In this document: positions 1-11,248 of the stretch, piece by piece | How positions within the stretch are numbered: position 1 is the first letter of the stretch | Layout: every line of letters starts with the position of its first letter | Assembly: GCA_963924555.1 (NCBI GenBank) | Contig: OZ004591.1 | Coordinates: 1,736,001-1,800,000 of the forward strand | Length of the DNA: 64,000 bases | From: Crambe crambe | Lineage: Eukaryota; Porifera; Demospongiae; Poecilosclerida; Crambeidae | Direction of reading: 5' to 3' | Notes under the pieces: model-generated | Seen by the model: only the letters and a program-made list of their open reading frames with translations | What the model was told of the DNA's origin: nothing | Databases searched by the model: none | Translations under genes and position numbers: made by a program

Positions 1-600
1 TGTGGATAAGTTAGCATGTACATTAGCTATAATTTTGGTCACTGCAGCTTATGGGATTGATGCTATTCCAAACTGCAGCACTAACTTTATCAGTTAGCAA
101 AATTTCATTGCTCATGCAACAGTGCCTTTTGTGTGAAAGAAAGCAAAAATATACACCTCCAAACACAGAAAAAGCCAGAAAGCATCAAAGATTCAGGACA
201 AAAACATATATTGTGCACACCATTCCGTATGGCAAGCATCACTCAATAACATAAACTTCATTAAAAGGACACAGGAATTATGCCTTTGCAATGAAAGAAG
301 AAAAAAACTTCATCCGTTGCTAGGGTGATAAAAATCTTCATGGAAAACTATTTTATGAGCAAACTAACTATACTTAAGAAACACATTTCACATCCCTGGA
401 ACATACTCTGTAAAGTAGCCCTTTATTTGATGCTAAAACTCACCAGTTTATTCTCCTTTCATGAAAAGTATACTCGAGAAACAAGGAATAAATTTCCAAT
501 TTTCCTTCGCGCATAGCAACACGGATCGTCCGCGACGATATGTATTAGCATAATGGGCGCACGTGAGCTGTTTCCAATCCTGTGTACGTAGTCTAATTAT
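1..600. other. spacer, nothing recognised
   Basis: AT-rich DNA with only short random ORFs. I see no gene, known repeat or RNA in it. Confidence 0.5.
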
Positions 601-1032
601 CTAAGGTTCAGTTTAGGTCTTCAGTTTAATCGTTTAGCTAGCTATTTATTCTTATCTGATGATCTTCCTGACACTCCTTTCTGCATTGCAGTACAGCCTA
701 TAGTAGTATTATAGCCAGTACTTGGCTGTAGTGTAGTCAGCTCACTTTACCATGCCATGCATTTACATTGCTGTTGCTGTAAAGTTTTATATTAAATAAT
801 AGACAAAACTTAAATAGCTAAATAAATTCTTCCAGAGACTGTGTATGTGCCTACAAAAGAAATGTAGAGCTGGCTTTGTATAGACTATAGTACTGTACTG
901 TAGCCTCATGTCAAATAATTATTAATAATCACTGTATACTTTCAGTTCAAGTGACGATCAATACTGCCACCCTCAATTCTTTACTTACACAAACTTACTT
1001 TCAACTTCAAGCACTAAAAAAAAAGGATAGAA

Positions 1033-1294
1033 ACAAGTGAGCGCAAAAAATTTCTTCTAAATAAAAAGTTAAGTAGGGATAGCCTAAAATCTAACTGGGC
1101 TGTATAATGTACTGCAGCCTCGTATGAAAACAATCCCTACTACTTTTACAACGGCCCATAGCTAGCTGTAGGCAGTGGATGTAAATGTAGGGATTGTTTT
1201 CATACGAGGCTGCAGTACATTATACAGCCCAGTTAGATTTTAGGCTATCCCTACTTAACTTTTTATTTAGAAGAAATTTTTTGCGCTCACTTTA
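1033..1294. mobile_element. foldback MITE, full palindrome (family A1)
   Basis: Two arms of about 106 bp (1035-1140 and 1187-1292) are near-perfect reverse complements around a 46-bp loop. The left end reads ACAAGTGAGCGC, followed by an AT-rich block and GTAGGGAT. The inner end of each arm carries the same octamer inverted (ATCCCTAC). There is no ORF, so the element is non-autonomous. Superfamily is not assignable from sequence; no clear target duplication was found. Confidence 0.85.
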
Positions 1295-1854
1295 TAATAA
1301 TAAGGATAATAATAATAATAATAAGATCGACGTACCGACTTACTGGCTATAGTCATCAAAATTCTGCTTTGGCCATATGTTAGAGCGGCACCTAGAGGCT
1401 GATCTTTTGCTATTAGTTTTGACTAAGGCTCTACTTCACTATTCGATAGCACTCGGAACACAGCTGCTAATCTTTCTACGCCATTTTGAAGGGGGCGGGC
1501 TTATGGGCGGAGCCACGTAAGCTTAAGTTTAGCTATAGCCAAGGTCTTCATTCATTATCTGATGATGTTCCAGTCACTCCTTGCTGAATTACAGTACAGA
1601 TGCTCATCCTATAGTAGCATTATAGCCAGTACTTGGCTGTAGTGTAGTCAGCTCACTTCACCATGCCGTGTACATGTCATTTACATTGCTGTTGCTGTAA
1701 AGTTTTATATCAACAAAATTTAAATAGCTAAACAAATTCTTCAACCAGAGACACTGTATGTACCTACAAAAGAGGTTTATGTAGAGCTGGCTTTGTATAG
1801 TACTGTACTGTAGCCTTCCTCATTCAACTTCAAGCACTAAGAAAAAGGATAGAA

Positions 1855-1954
1855 ACAAGTGAGCGTAAAAAATTTCTTCAAATAAAAAGGTTAAGTAGGG
1901 ATAGCCTAAAATCTAGCTGGGCTATCTATAATGTGCTGCAGCCTCGTATGAAAA
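1855..1954 (+). mobile_element. single arm of an A1 foldback element
   Basis: Matches the left arm of the 1033-1294 element from ACAAGTGAGCG through GTAGGGAT to the CTCGTATGAAAA block, then stops. The loop and right arm are absent. It could be a deletion of a palindrome or an ancestral one-arm form. Confidence 0.75.
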
Positions 1955-1966
1955 AAAATCTTCGCG

Positions 1967-2335
1967 ATATTACCTCATAAAAGGGGTGGGGCAATTAATA
2001 GCAGTTCTCCTCATATAACACCTGCACAGGATGTGGCCATTTGATGGCATCCACTATTATGATCACTACACCAAATGCATAAACTCCCCATACTCCTCCC
2101 TCAAGCAAGACATACGTACCATCTCAATAATTATTTCAGTGATCACATATGTAACAATTAGCTAATGCTGTTCACTTTTTAAAATGTTCACTCCTTCAGT
2201 ACTCCATTACACTGCAGATGATCATCCTTCAAACTCTCCTCCCTGAACAGAATGAAATACTGATCATTAAATAAATTTAGTTCAATCAAGGAAGCCTTTA
2301 GTGTCTATCAATTTTCATAATCACAAAGAAAAAGA
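1967..2335. other. spacer, nothing recognised
   Basis: Non-coding AT-rich DNA between foldback elements; no feature recognised. Confidence 0.5.
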
Positions 2336-2340
2336 ATGCA

Positions 2341-2795
2341 AACAAGTGAATGCAAAAAATTTCTTCGAAATAAAAATGTGAAGTAGGGATGCTATTATAA
2401 CTGCAGCTTCATTATGAAAACCAAGTACTGCAGCATCGAAGCAGTATGGCCCAAAAAAATCTAGCTGGAATATGTATTATAACTGCATGCAAGAGAGCGA
2501 ACTTAGTGAAGTGACCCTTACCCATCATCAAGTACAAGATACTATTCCTACTTCACTCCCATGATCAAGGGCCAAGGGAGTGAAGTAGGAATAGTATCTC
2601 GTACTTGATGATGGGTAAGGGTCACTTCACTAAGTTCACTCTCTTGCATGCAGTTATAATACATATTCCAGCTAGATTTTTTGGGGCCATACTGCTTCGA
2701 TGCTGCAGTACTTTGTTTTCATAATGAAGCTGCAGTTATAATAGCATCCCTACTTCACATTTTTATTTCGAAGAAATTTTTTGCATTCACTTGTT
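2341..2795. mobile_element. foldback MITE, full palindrome (family A2)
   Basis: Arms of about 220 bp (2341-2560 and 2576-2795) surround a 15-base loop. Ends read AACAAGTGAATGC and its reverse complement, followed by an AT-rich block and GTAGGGAT, as in the A1 element. One isolated arm of this family lies inside the hAT gene at 40852-41067. Non-coding. Confidence 0.9.
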
Positions 2796-3273
2796 GGAGC
2801 TAAAGTTAGCTACGTAACAAAAAAGCTAGCTAGCTACATAGACTGTGTATCTTAAATCTTAAATCAGCTATTTCATTATCATAGTGAAGTCTACTCCATC
2901 TAAGTCGCTTCAGTCCTTCCAGGGTAAAGTGCTGACTTGATCGCATGGGCACTTGTTTTGAGTTACCGTGGTGAGGTAAGCATATCACCCACACTCATTA
3001 AATATCACGCTGTTTGTGACGTCACTCATGTGATAAGTTTTACTTATTTTTCTTCTTCTTCTTCAATTTGGTACTTTACCAATGAGAGTAGTCTGGTGCA
3101 CGCAACCCCCCGGAAGAAATCGGGAGGGTCTGATGACCCGTATATACATGTTTGGTGATCCTGGAATGTAATTACTACCACTTACCACGGTCTGGTTAGT
3201 TTACATTCCAGTACTAATTAGCAACTAAAACTTTGCGCAGTGGAATGTTTGCACAATTGCTGCATACAGTGGG

Positions 3274-3734
3274 TAGGCTTAGGTAGATTATGCTCAAGAT
3301 TTCTCCAGTTATTCTATTCCACAATGCTCCAAAATGCTACCTATTATTCCTTAAAATGCACCAATTATTCCCTAAAGTGCACCGATTATTCCCACTATTA
3401 TTCTTAAATAAGCTAATGATTATGCTTCCCCAGTCCACCAGTAGCAGTAGCAGAGCTAGAAGTAGCTTAGCCATTGCCATAAACTAACAGCTGCATGTAG
3501 TTGTTCATAATAATGATTCAGGTCTTAGGTATTGATATAGCTGGACACTGTCACAGTGTAGCAAGAAACCATCTCAGGCAGTAGAGAGTGACAGAAGTCT
3601 TTGTTTTCAGGCTTGCAGGAGCTCCAATTATTCTCATTATGCTCAAAATATGCCCCATTATTCTGGCATTATGCTTGATTCCAGGAAGTCCCAATTATTC
3701 CCAAAATTATGCTGGCATAATCTACCTAAGCCTA
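3274..3734. mobile_element. TIR element with 8-bp target duplication
   Basis: Perfect 20-bp terminal inverted repeats start TAGGCTTAGGTAG and end with its reverse complement. The element is flanked by ACAGTGGG on both sides (3266-3273 and 3735-3742). The duplicated block at 58421-58440 has a single ACAGTGGG and no element, giving a clean empty site. An 8-bp duplication fits hAT-type transposition. No transposase is present; the interior carries repeated ATTATTCC-like words. Confidence 0.9.
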
Positions 3735-4124
3735 ACAGTGGGCACTAGCTACTCTTCTAGTTTAGCTATTATAGGCTACAGGTTACCTTCGAGGCTAGGT
3801 CAGTTCCAGGTTTGAAAGCAGTCATCCATGAAGTAGCCTCTTCTCTAAAAAGTTGCAGCAAGAAGAAAGCATACATACTTCACTTTGCAAGAGGGAACGA
3901 TGTGCTTGTTTCCCCCCACAGCCTCAGGGTTTGGTAAATCTGTCCTATATAGCTATCCTGATCATCTTCGTGGGATTCGCGCTGCACATTGCGCTAACAT
4001 TTATCAGTGCCCATGCAATTAATGAAAAACCACAGTCATTTCATAGGCAGTACATAATTTATATGCTTACCTATGAATCATGGGTAAGGTCACCAAACAG
4101 GTCACCAGACCCTCTTGATTTTTT

Positions 4125-4148
4125 TTTTTTTTGGGGGGGGGGGGGGGT
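4125..4148 (+). repeat. poly-T/poly-G tract
   Basis: A homopolymer run of T then G. The equivalent tract in the second copy (58813-58848) has a different length, as expected for replication slippage or assembly uncertainty. Confidence 0.8.
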
Positions 4149-5485
4149 CGCACACGCCAGACTATGAGAGAGGAAGACCTGGGAATGAGGCTAATTGTTG
4201 TGTATTTGTGTCTTAATATTGCTTGGCACATGGCTATGTTTTAGCCAAGTTTATCTATGAACCTGGACTGAGGATTTGCACTTGTAGTGCTTTTCATTAG
4301 CAATGTAAACACCACTTAAATGTCACCTGTCAGTGACAGGTACGCACAATGGTTATATTAAAGGAATAAATTGTTTCCTGTCCACTGCCCACGTACTGAA
4401 AATGTCACTGCATCAAAAATATTCAGAGCATGCATATTTGGAAAATACCGGCTTCACACAAACAGCTCTTTTGGGAAAGCCCATGGTGAATGATGAAGAC
4501 AGGACCTTTGAAACAAAACAATGAAGCAATAAGAAAATAACCTCCTGCCAGCAGCTGCTAGTATTGGAACCCTATCTAGCTATGCACTATCTGATTCTTC
4601 AGTATACAGGACAGGGATTGATACAGGATTTTTTTTGCTTGGTGGGGGGGGGGGGGGGGGGGAATTGTATGGAAGACATGTATGCTGAATGTCAGATCTG
4701 TGTTAGGAGCTTATTATCTATACTGTAATTTTGTGCTTGCCATCCTACATTTGTCTGAATTCTTATTGTTATCAAGACATGCATATTAAACTTTCCTGCT
4801 GAGTGACTCAGTCTCCTATAGCTATGTTGTTCCCACCAGTTGCTAAGCTTTAACAAACTGCACTGCTTACAGTGCTCAGTGCCCAGTGCAGATCAGGGAT
4901 GTGGTTATTGAAATGGGTAAGGAACTATATTTATATTTTCAATGGGAATAGTATCAATATATTGTAGTGGGGGTGACACTCTAGGTTTGGAGCAGGTTTT
5001 CATGACCTCTGTATTAGCAGGGGGAAATATTGAAACTCAGTGCAGTTTGAGGTTGGAGACTCTGCAATGGACCTTGCTAGACTACTATAGATCTAAATCA
5101 CAAAATGCACAGCAGCGTATGCGTATTAATTGCAGAGAGTGAGCTGACTCTCAGGTCATGACTCATTGAAAATTTTGAAATATATCTATGTCTATCTACA
5201 GTCCAAAATGCCCCAGGCGTATGTATGTGTCGTGCAATAGTAGCGCCCTGCGTGTGCATTTATGGCATGCTCCAATTGTAATTGCTTGATCGATTTCTAC
5301 ATCGCTTTGTTTATAGCATGGTGGATAGTAGGGCTAGGCTTATCTAAGTGGATTGTAGGCACTAGACATATCTAAGTGCTTTGTGGTAAGTACTTGCTTT
5401 CTATGCATGCAGCTGCCTGCCACTTACATAACTCAACAGCAAAGCATAAATCAACTATCAGCTCAACATTTCTACAGCCTTTTCT

Positions 5486-5900
5486 GGCGTGCGCAGCCAG
5501 CCCCAGGCACTTCCGGAACTCCAGCGTAAGGGTCTGGTAACACACAATACTTCGACTTGTTCCCGGCCTAAATTTTTTAGTTACGTAATATGACATTTTA
5601 GTGTCGTAAAATTACGTTGACCAGTTTAATTGTCATAGCAACACATCTCGCGTGCCTAATGATCCCGTAATAATTATGGTTGTTATAGCTACCACGAGTC
5701 ATTGTATGTCATAATGCATCAGTTAATGATATTCATCGTTTTAGCAGGATTTCTGCTAAACGGGAACAAGTCGAAGTATTGTGTGTTACTAGCCTTGCGC
5801 CAGGCTCTCAGGAAGGGGGAGGGGGAAGGAAAAAGAGAGCCTGGTTGCCACTGTCTGCGCATGCGCTGATTTTTTAAGCCACGAATCACCACGCGCGTGC
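5486..5900. repeat. repeat present inverted at 10560-10825
   Basis: The CCAGGCACTTCCGGAACTCC block and the GGAAGGGGGAGGGGGAAGG block recur in opposite orientation at 10560-10825. Each copy carries a different secondary insertion: the 5538 element here, a CACTGTAAAAATT MITE there. Confidence 0.75.
5538..5788. mobile_element. MITE with perfect 28-bp TIRs
   Basis: Left end (5538-5565) begins TAACACACAATACTTCG; the right end (5761-5788) is its exact reverse complement. The interior is non-coding. The same element sits in the duplicated block near 60222-60473. An inverted homologous segment at 10765-10825 lacks the interior, suggesting an empty or excised site. Confidence 0.7.
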
Positions 5901-6445
5901 TATGTTAGTCATAAAACGTCATTTAAACATGGTTTCGACCACGAGGGTTTGTCGTTTGTAGTGAACAGCAATAGAAGTGTCCTCATCTTGGGTAACACTA
6001 CTGCAATGAAGAAGCAGTGGGTGACAATCCTTGTTTCGAGGGCGAAAAGGACAACTGAGCAGTAGTAGACATTTTGAGCAACAATGTACTGTTACGAAAA
6101 ATTTGGACCGGGGAAAAAATTGGACCGGCGGTCCAGTTTTTTCCATGAAAAAAGTGGACCGCCTTTACCAAAAGTTATCCGGGCATATCAGCCGCTACCC
6201 ACCAGACTGTAGTCAAAACAAAAAGAGAGCTATTGGAGAGAAAGCAGCTATGTTCAATGTAAGAAAGGGAGTTCTTTTCATCAAGAAGAAAAAGAAGAGC
6301 GTGGTAAGATCTGATTTTTCATAGGTGCTTATTATGCTTGTAGATAGCTAGCTAGCTTAGCTAGCTACGCATGAAGTTGAGTCTAGATGCAATCATGGTG
6401 ATTCTACTTAATTATGGCCTTACTAGCTACCAGCATAGATACTAT

Positions 6446-6724
6446 AAGGGAAAAAGCATTTCATGAAATGAAAAAAGATGTAGGGATGACCACTGCTCAA
6501 AAAAGTAAGGAAACAAGAAGGATGGAATCTTTGTTCTGTATATCCAGCCAACAATCCCTACATATACGTCGGGTAGCTTCAGATTATAGTGTAGTAATGT
6601 ACGTATATGTAGGGATTGTTGGCTGGATATACAGAACAAAGATTCCATCCTTCTTGTTTCCTTACTTTTTTGAGCAGTGGTCATCCCTACATCTTTTTTC
6701 ATTTCACGAAATGCTTTTTCCCTT
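6446..6724. mobile_element. foldback MITE family B, copy 1
   Basis: A palindrome with ends AAGGGAAAAAGC and its complement, and arms of about 125 bp around a loop containing GGGTAGCTTCAGATTATAG. Each arm is bracketed by GTAGGGAT and ATCCCTAC. ORFs on both strands across it are mirror products of the palindrome, not genes. Confidence 0.85.
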
Positions 6725-7267
6725 ACTTGTTCCTGGTCTTTTTTCCTCTCTTTTATGGTTTTAGCTATGTATAGAGTCATTCTTCTATGTGTATGCAGGG
6801 ACAGATGAAAGAAGAATAGTTCTCCAATAGCATACCAGCCCAATCATTATCAACGAGTCAAGGTGGAAGTAGAAGATGCTGAAATAGAGTCTACCTTGTT
6901 GAATCTAAATCCCCAAGTCGATACAGTAGTCTATCATCATCATCATTATTCTAGCTACATATACCTATACCTTATAATAGGACCTAGCAGCTAGCTAGAG
7001 GCAGCTGAGTAATATTATAATTTCGAATAATTGGATATCAAATACATGCGCATGCGTATTATAGAAAAGATGGCTTCCTAATTGAATTAGTCGAGTGCTG
7101 TGCTCCTTAGTGTCTCCTTTTTCATCGACTCTTTCGAGGATCAACGAGTAGAAAAGATCGTAGTTCGTAGAATTTGGAGTGGATTTGTCCAGAAATCATA
7201 GCTGTAGCTTGAGTGGTTCGAGAGATATGGTTGTCTAAGAAGAATAATAATAAGAAGAAGAATAATC

Positions 7268-8551
7268 AGAGAGTGCGGTAGCACTCTCTATGTAGGGATG
7301 ACTCGGACGGCCGCGCGCGCCGCCTATAGACTAATACAAAAGTGAAATTCCAGTTCCCCCACTTAGACCTAATAATAGCTACTGTGAATGATTATCCAGC
7401 CTACTAGAGCCTACTACAATGTGCAGACCAAGTTTCAGGACCAGGGAGCTTACCGTTTCAGAAATACGGCAAGCAGGTAAATCTCTATATTTTTCTTCTT
7501 CTTATTATTATTCTTCTTCTTAGACAACCATATCTCTCGAACCACTCAAGCTACAGCTATGATTTCTGGACAAATCCACTCCAAATTCTACGAACTACGA
7601 TCTTTTCTACTCGTTGATCCTCGAAAGAGTCGATGAAAAAGGAGACACTAAGGAGCACAGCACTCAACTAATTCAATTAGGAAGCCATCTTTTCTATAAT
7701 ACGCATGCGCATGTATTTGATATCCAATTATTCGAAATTATAATATTATTCAGCTGCCTCTAGCTAGCTAGCTAGGTATAGGTATATGTAGCTAGAATAA
7801 TGATGATGATGATGATAGACTACTGTATCGACTCGGGGATTTAGATTCAACAAGGTAGACTCTATTTCAGCATCTTCTACCTCCACCTTGACTCGTTGAT
7901 AGTGATTGGGCTGGTATGCTATTGGAGAACTATTCTTCTTTCATCTGTCCCTGCATACACATAGAAGAATGAACTCTATACATAGCTAAAACCATAAAAG
8001 AGAGGAAAAAAAGACCAGGAACAAGTAAGGGAAAAAGCATTTCGTGAAATGAAAAAAGATGTAGGGATGACCACTGCACAAAAAAGTAAGGAAACAAGAA
8101 GGATGGAATCTTTGTTCTGTATATCCAGCCAACAATCCCTACATGTACGTACATTACTACACTATAATCTGAAGCTACCCGACGTATATGTAGGGATTGT
8201 TGGCTGGATATACAGAACAAAGATTCCATCCTTCTTGTTTCCTTAATTTTTTGTGCAGTGGTCATCCCTACATCTTTTTTCATTTCACGAAATGTTTTTC
8301 CCTTATAATAATAGAGAAGAAGAAGAATATAGCGATTTACCTGCTTGCCGTATTTCTGAAACGGTAAGCTCCCTGGTCCTGAAACTTGGTCTGCACATTG
8401 TAGTAGGCTCTAGTAGGCTGGATAATCATTCACAGTAGCTTTTGTTAGGTCTAAGTGGGGGAACTGGAATTTCACTTTTGTATTAGTCTATAGGCGGCGC
8501 GCGCGGCCGTCCGAGTCATCCCTACATAGAGAGTGCTACCGCACTCTCTGA
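7268..8551. mobile_element. foldback element D with about 230-bp terminal arms
   Basis: Outer arms 7268-7498 and about 8310-8551 are inverted copies. Each tip is a small hairpin, AGAGAGTGC-GGTA-GCACTCTCT, followed by ATGTAGGGATGACTCGG and a GC-rich CGCGCGCGCC block. The interior holds module X and a B palindrome. No transposase. Right-arm copies also lie at about 23490-23692 and 57218-57441. Confidence 0.8.
8027..8304. mobile_element. foldback MITE family B, copy 2
   Basis: Same palindrome as 6446-6724, in the opposite setting: joined to module X' on its left and to the D arm on its right. Confidence 0.85.
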
Positions 8552-8719
8552 TATATCTACTGCACAGTATAATTATGATATTCAGATACCAGATTTTTGG
8601 CCTCTGTAAAAGAAGCTCATGAAATTTGCCTGTAGCTGTAGCTAGCTATGTACCAAGTTACCCAGCTATTCTCTTCAAATAAATAATCAAATCAAATATC
8701 ATTCTGATGACCATGGGTT

Positions 8720-9510
8720 TCTATCCCTGACCAAAAGGCTGTACGGTTTAATAGTGGACATACTGGTGCTGAGATCATACCTGCATGTGTGTGGTGTTCC
8801 AGAAAGTCTACTATCGGAGAAGGGACCCAATCAGCTATCCTACCTGATGACCGATGTATGCAGTCTTCTTGGAATTACGAAATTGAATACTACAGCATAC
8901 CATCTTCAGTGTGATGGCCTCACCGAGAGGTTTAATCGTACTTTCGTACTCTAAAGACGCTGATATGCAAGCATGTTGATGTCTATGGGAAGCAGTGGGA
9001 CAAGTATTTACATGGGATGCCTGCTTGCCTATCGAAACACCCCACATGAGGCAACAGGTGAGAAGCCATCTTACCTTCTGTATGGTAGCTATCCTATTGA
9101 AGCTGCATTTCTTCCTGCTAATGAGGTAGAAGGGGCTGACCTGACAGGCTACCGACATGACAGGAACTCACTGAGATACTCAGTCAATCCAGAAAGCCCA
9201 GAAGCATTGCAAAAAGTACTATAATAAGGTGAACAAATGTTCTCCTATGCAGTTCAAGATTGGAGGTCTAGTGCTATTTCGATTCCCTCAGGAAGAATCT
9301 GGGAAGTTTCAGAAGTTATCTTGTCTGTGGCATGGACCCTATATTGAGTTGTTGAGGTGACTCCAACCGGCATTGCAGGAAAACGTGTCTACACTTCAAA
9401 AGATGATATTATTCATGTACACTTAAATCTGAGTTACCCTAGTAATCTAACCATCCCTCTACTATGGAAGAAAGTGAGCTCGGGGCAAGCTCTAACTGGA
9501 GGAGGGGGTG
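8720..9510 (+). pseudogene. Ty3/Gypsy integrase 3' fragment, decayed
   Basis: Conceptual pieces in shifting frames show an integrase core (a HLQCDGLTERFNRT block near 8900-8940), then AYRNTPHEATGEKPSYLLYG near 9025-9085. C-terminal integrase-like segments follow (PWHGPY-like, then RVYTSKDDIIHVHLN near 9380-9430). Frameshifts and stops interrupt it throughout. It ends in a purine-rich tract (9498-9510) of the kind that precedes a 3' LTR. The upstream gag, protease, reverse transcriptase and RNase H are missing. Belongs to a different Gypsy lineage from the elements at 18338 and 43497, judging from the motifs. Confidence 0.8.
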
Positions 9511-9680
9511 TGTGACAGTAACATTAATTATTACTTTTATCATTACTAACTGTTATGTAATCATCATTGTGATTTCACTTATGACGTAATCTTGTATCAC
9601 ATGTTCACTCCTTGATTTGTGACCCTTGAGTAAAGTCTAATATCACTTGAGATGCTGCCTGGTGACATTACATGAATAAC
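9511..9680 (+). repeat. probable 3' LTR remnant of the Gypsy fragment
   Basis: Directly follows the polypurine tract GGAGGAGGGGGTG and begins TGTGACAGTAAC, as expected for an LTR. The 3' boundary is not certain because no partner LTR is present. Confidence 0.5.
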
Positions 9681-9889
9681 ATATCTGATATATTGTCCTA
9701 CATGTAAATAATAACCAGATAGTCAACAAGTGAATTTTATATAGCATGCAGTTATATTCCTACGTACATAGGTATCCTTTCAAGGAAAAAACAACTTGAC
9801 AAACTTCAATAGACTTAACCTATGCAATTTCAATATTCATAATTATTGATTAACTTATAATTATTGGGAGGAGGGTGGGTTAATCTTCA

Positions 9890-10345
9890 AAGCCAGGTCC
9901 ACTGGACCTGCCTAAATTTCAGCAGCAAAACTGGACCAGGTCCAGTTTTTTCCCCTGCCAAAAATGGACCTGCCTGGATTTCGGCAGCAAAACTGGACCG
10001 GGTCCACTTTTTTCCCCTGCCAAAAATGGACCTGCCTGGATTTCGGCAGAGAAACTGGACCGGGTCCACTTTTTTCCCCTGCCAATAATGGACCTGCCTG
10101 GATTTCGGCAGGAAACTGGACCAGGTCCACTTTTTTCCCCTGCCAAAAATGGACCTGCCTGGATTTTGACGGCGAAACTGGACCGGGTCCACTTTTTTCC
10201 CCTGCCAAAAATGGACCTGCTTAGATATTGACGGCAAAACTGGACCGGGTCCACTTTTTTCCCCTGCCAAAAATGGACCTGCTTAGATTTTGACAGCGAA
10301 ACTGGACCGGGTCCACTTTTTTCCCCTGCCAAAACTGGACCAGGT
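9890..10345. repeat. 62-bp minisatellite with GGACC/GGTCC dyads
   Basis: Units with TGGACCTGCCTGGAT recur at 9903, 9965, 10027, 10089, 10150, 10214 and 10274, a period of about 62 bp. Each contains GGACC-N-GGTCC, a short inverted repeat, then TTTTTTCCCCTGCCAAAA. Degenerate GGACC/GGTCC words continue to about 10490 and also occur at 6095-6170. Long ORFs on both strands here arise only from the repeat. Confidence 0.9.
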
Positions 10346-10637
10346 CCACTTTTTTCTTGACAAAATGGACCAGGTCCACTTTTGGCAAGGCAGGTCCACT
10401 TTTGGCAGAAAAAAGTGGACCCCCCGGTCCATTTTTTTCTGCCAAAAGTGGACCGGGGGGTCCACTTTTTTCCCGGTCCACTTTTGGCATGACAGTACTT
10501 TGACCTATGACGTTTAGTGTTGCGGACATGTACAGGCAAGTATCCGGATTCCGCAAAATCGCAGAAAAATCAGCGCATGCGCAGACAGTGGCAACCAGGC
10601 TCTCTTTTCCTTCCCCCTCCCCCTTCCTGAGAGCCTG

Positions 10638-10757
10638 CACTGTAAAAATTAAAGTGTGCATAGCACTCCATATTGTCGCAATGTTCACACCAAAATGCAT
10701 TTTGTGTGAATATTGCGACAATTTGGGCGTGCTATGCACACTTTAGTTTTTACAGTG
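10638..10757. mobile_element. 120-bp MITE with CACTGTAAAAATT ends
   Basis: The left arm starts CACTGTAAAAATTAAAG and the right arm is its near-exact inverse; the interior is also palindromic (ATTGTCGCAAT/ATTGCGACAAT). It interrupts a block that is continuous, inverted, at 5796-5830, and is flanked by a 2-bp TG repeat. The ends resemble Tc1/mariner-type MITEs, but a TG duplication is atypical for that group. Confidence 0.75.
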
Positions 10758-10868
10758 TGGCGCGAGGCTATGTGTGTTACCAGACCCTTGCGCTGGAGTT
10801 CCGGAAGTGCCTGGGGCTGGCTATACCAGACTAAACACTAGGCTTATCTAAGTACTGTGAGGTAAGCA

Positions 10869-11248
10869 CAGGGGCGGATCCAGGATTTTGAATGGGAAAA
10901 ATTTGGCCTAGCCACGCCCACGTTTCTTAACCACGCCCTTTTGCGCCCACTTGATGTTTGAACAAGAGAGTCTTTATCAGCAATTCTCATTATTGCTAAT
11001 GCAGACAATCTTGTGGCATGCTGTTAGATATACCAGCTAATACAAACCATTGTGGGTGGCATGCTGTTGAATAGGGTATACAAACATGCACTAATACTAT
11101 TGAGTGTGCAACGCTACTGGCGGTACATGTAGTTTTAGTATTGTGCCTGAGGGCCAACAGGGCCAACGCTGCAATAACAAAGTCTAGACAACCAGCTAGT
11201 AGGGGTAGTTCCTTCGAATACAATGAGTATTCCCTAGATCCGCCACTG
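10869..11248. mobile_element. hAT-type non-autonomous element
   Basis: The left end CAGGGGCGGATCCAGG and inverted right end CAGTGGCGGATCTAGG match at 14 of 16 positions and are typical of hAT termini. AAGCA flanks both sides, but a full 8-bp duplication is not clear. No transposase is encoded. Confidence 0.7.

Larger units (their letters stand above)
605..1954. repeat. diverged tandem duplication, unit about 0.9 kb
   Basis: About 605-1140 is repeated at about 1540-1954. Shared blocks include the stretch around TTATAGCCAGTACTTGGC, the CTGTTGCTGTAAAG block and the AGAGCTGGCTTTGTATAG block. Both copies end in the same foldback arm: the first carries the complete palindrome (1033-1294) and the second a single arm (1855-1954). 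No coding potential is visible. Confidence 0.8.
2793..5971. repeat. segmental duplication block 1, first copy
   Basis: Nearly identical to 57960-60652 in the same orientation. The main difference is an extra 461-bp element (3274-3734) in this copy; poly-G tracts near 4132 and 4645 also differ in length. Short ORFs such as 2937-3158 recur in both copies but show no codon-like conservation, so I do not call them genes. Confidence 0.9.
6446..8304. repeat. about 800-bp inverted repeat (B-X-D-X'-B')
   Basis: The 6446-7255 segment (MITE B plus a roughly 500-bp module X ending in GAGATATGGTTGTCTAAG) is repeated inverted at 7500-8304. Between them lies a D arm (7268-7498). Module X recurs at 17590-18060 and 56690-57190. 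The whole structure could extrude as a large cruciform and is hard to assemble. Confidence 0.85.

Noticed and set aside
1187-1194. GTAGGGAT as telomeric or tRNA-related sequence
   Set aside because: Occurs as paired inverted single copies inside foldback arms, not as tandem arrays.
2937-4524. Short ORFs conserved between 2937-4524 and 58103-59216
   Set aside because: Conservation reflects the recent segmental duplication; changes include indels and are not codon-biased.
6414-8283. ORFs with MKKDVGMTTAQK-type products on both strands
   Set aside because: Mirror translations of the palindromic B elements; the same peptide appears from both strands and from other B copies.
9887-10739. Several long overlapping ORFs on both strands (up to 206 residues)
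   Set aside because: They are translations of the 62-bp minisatellite and its flank; repeat-driven, no domain.
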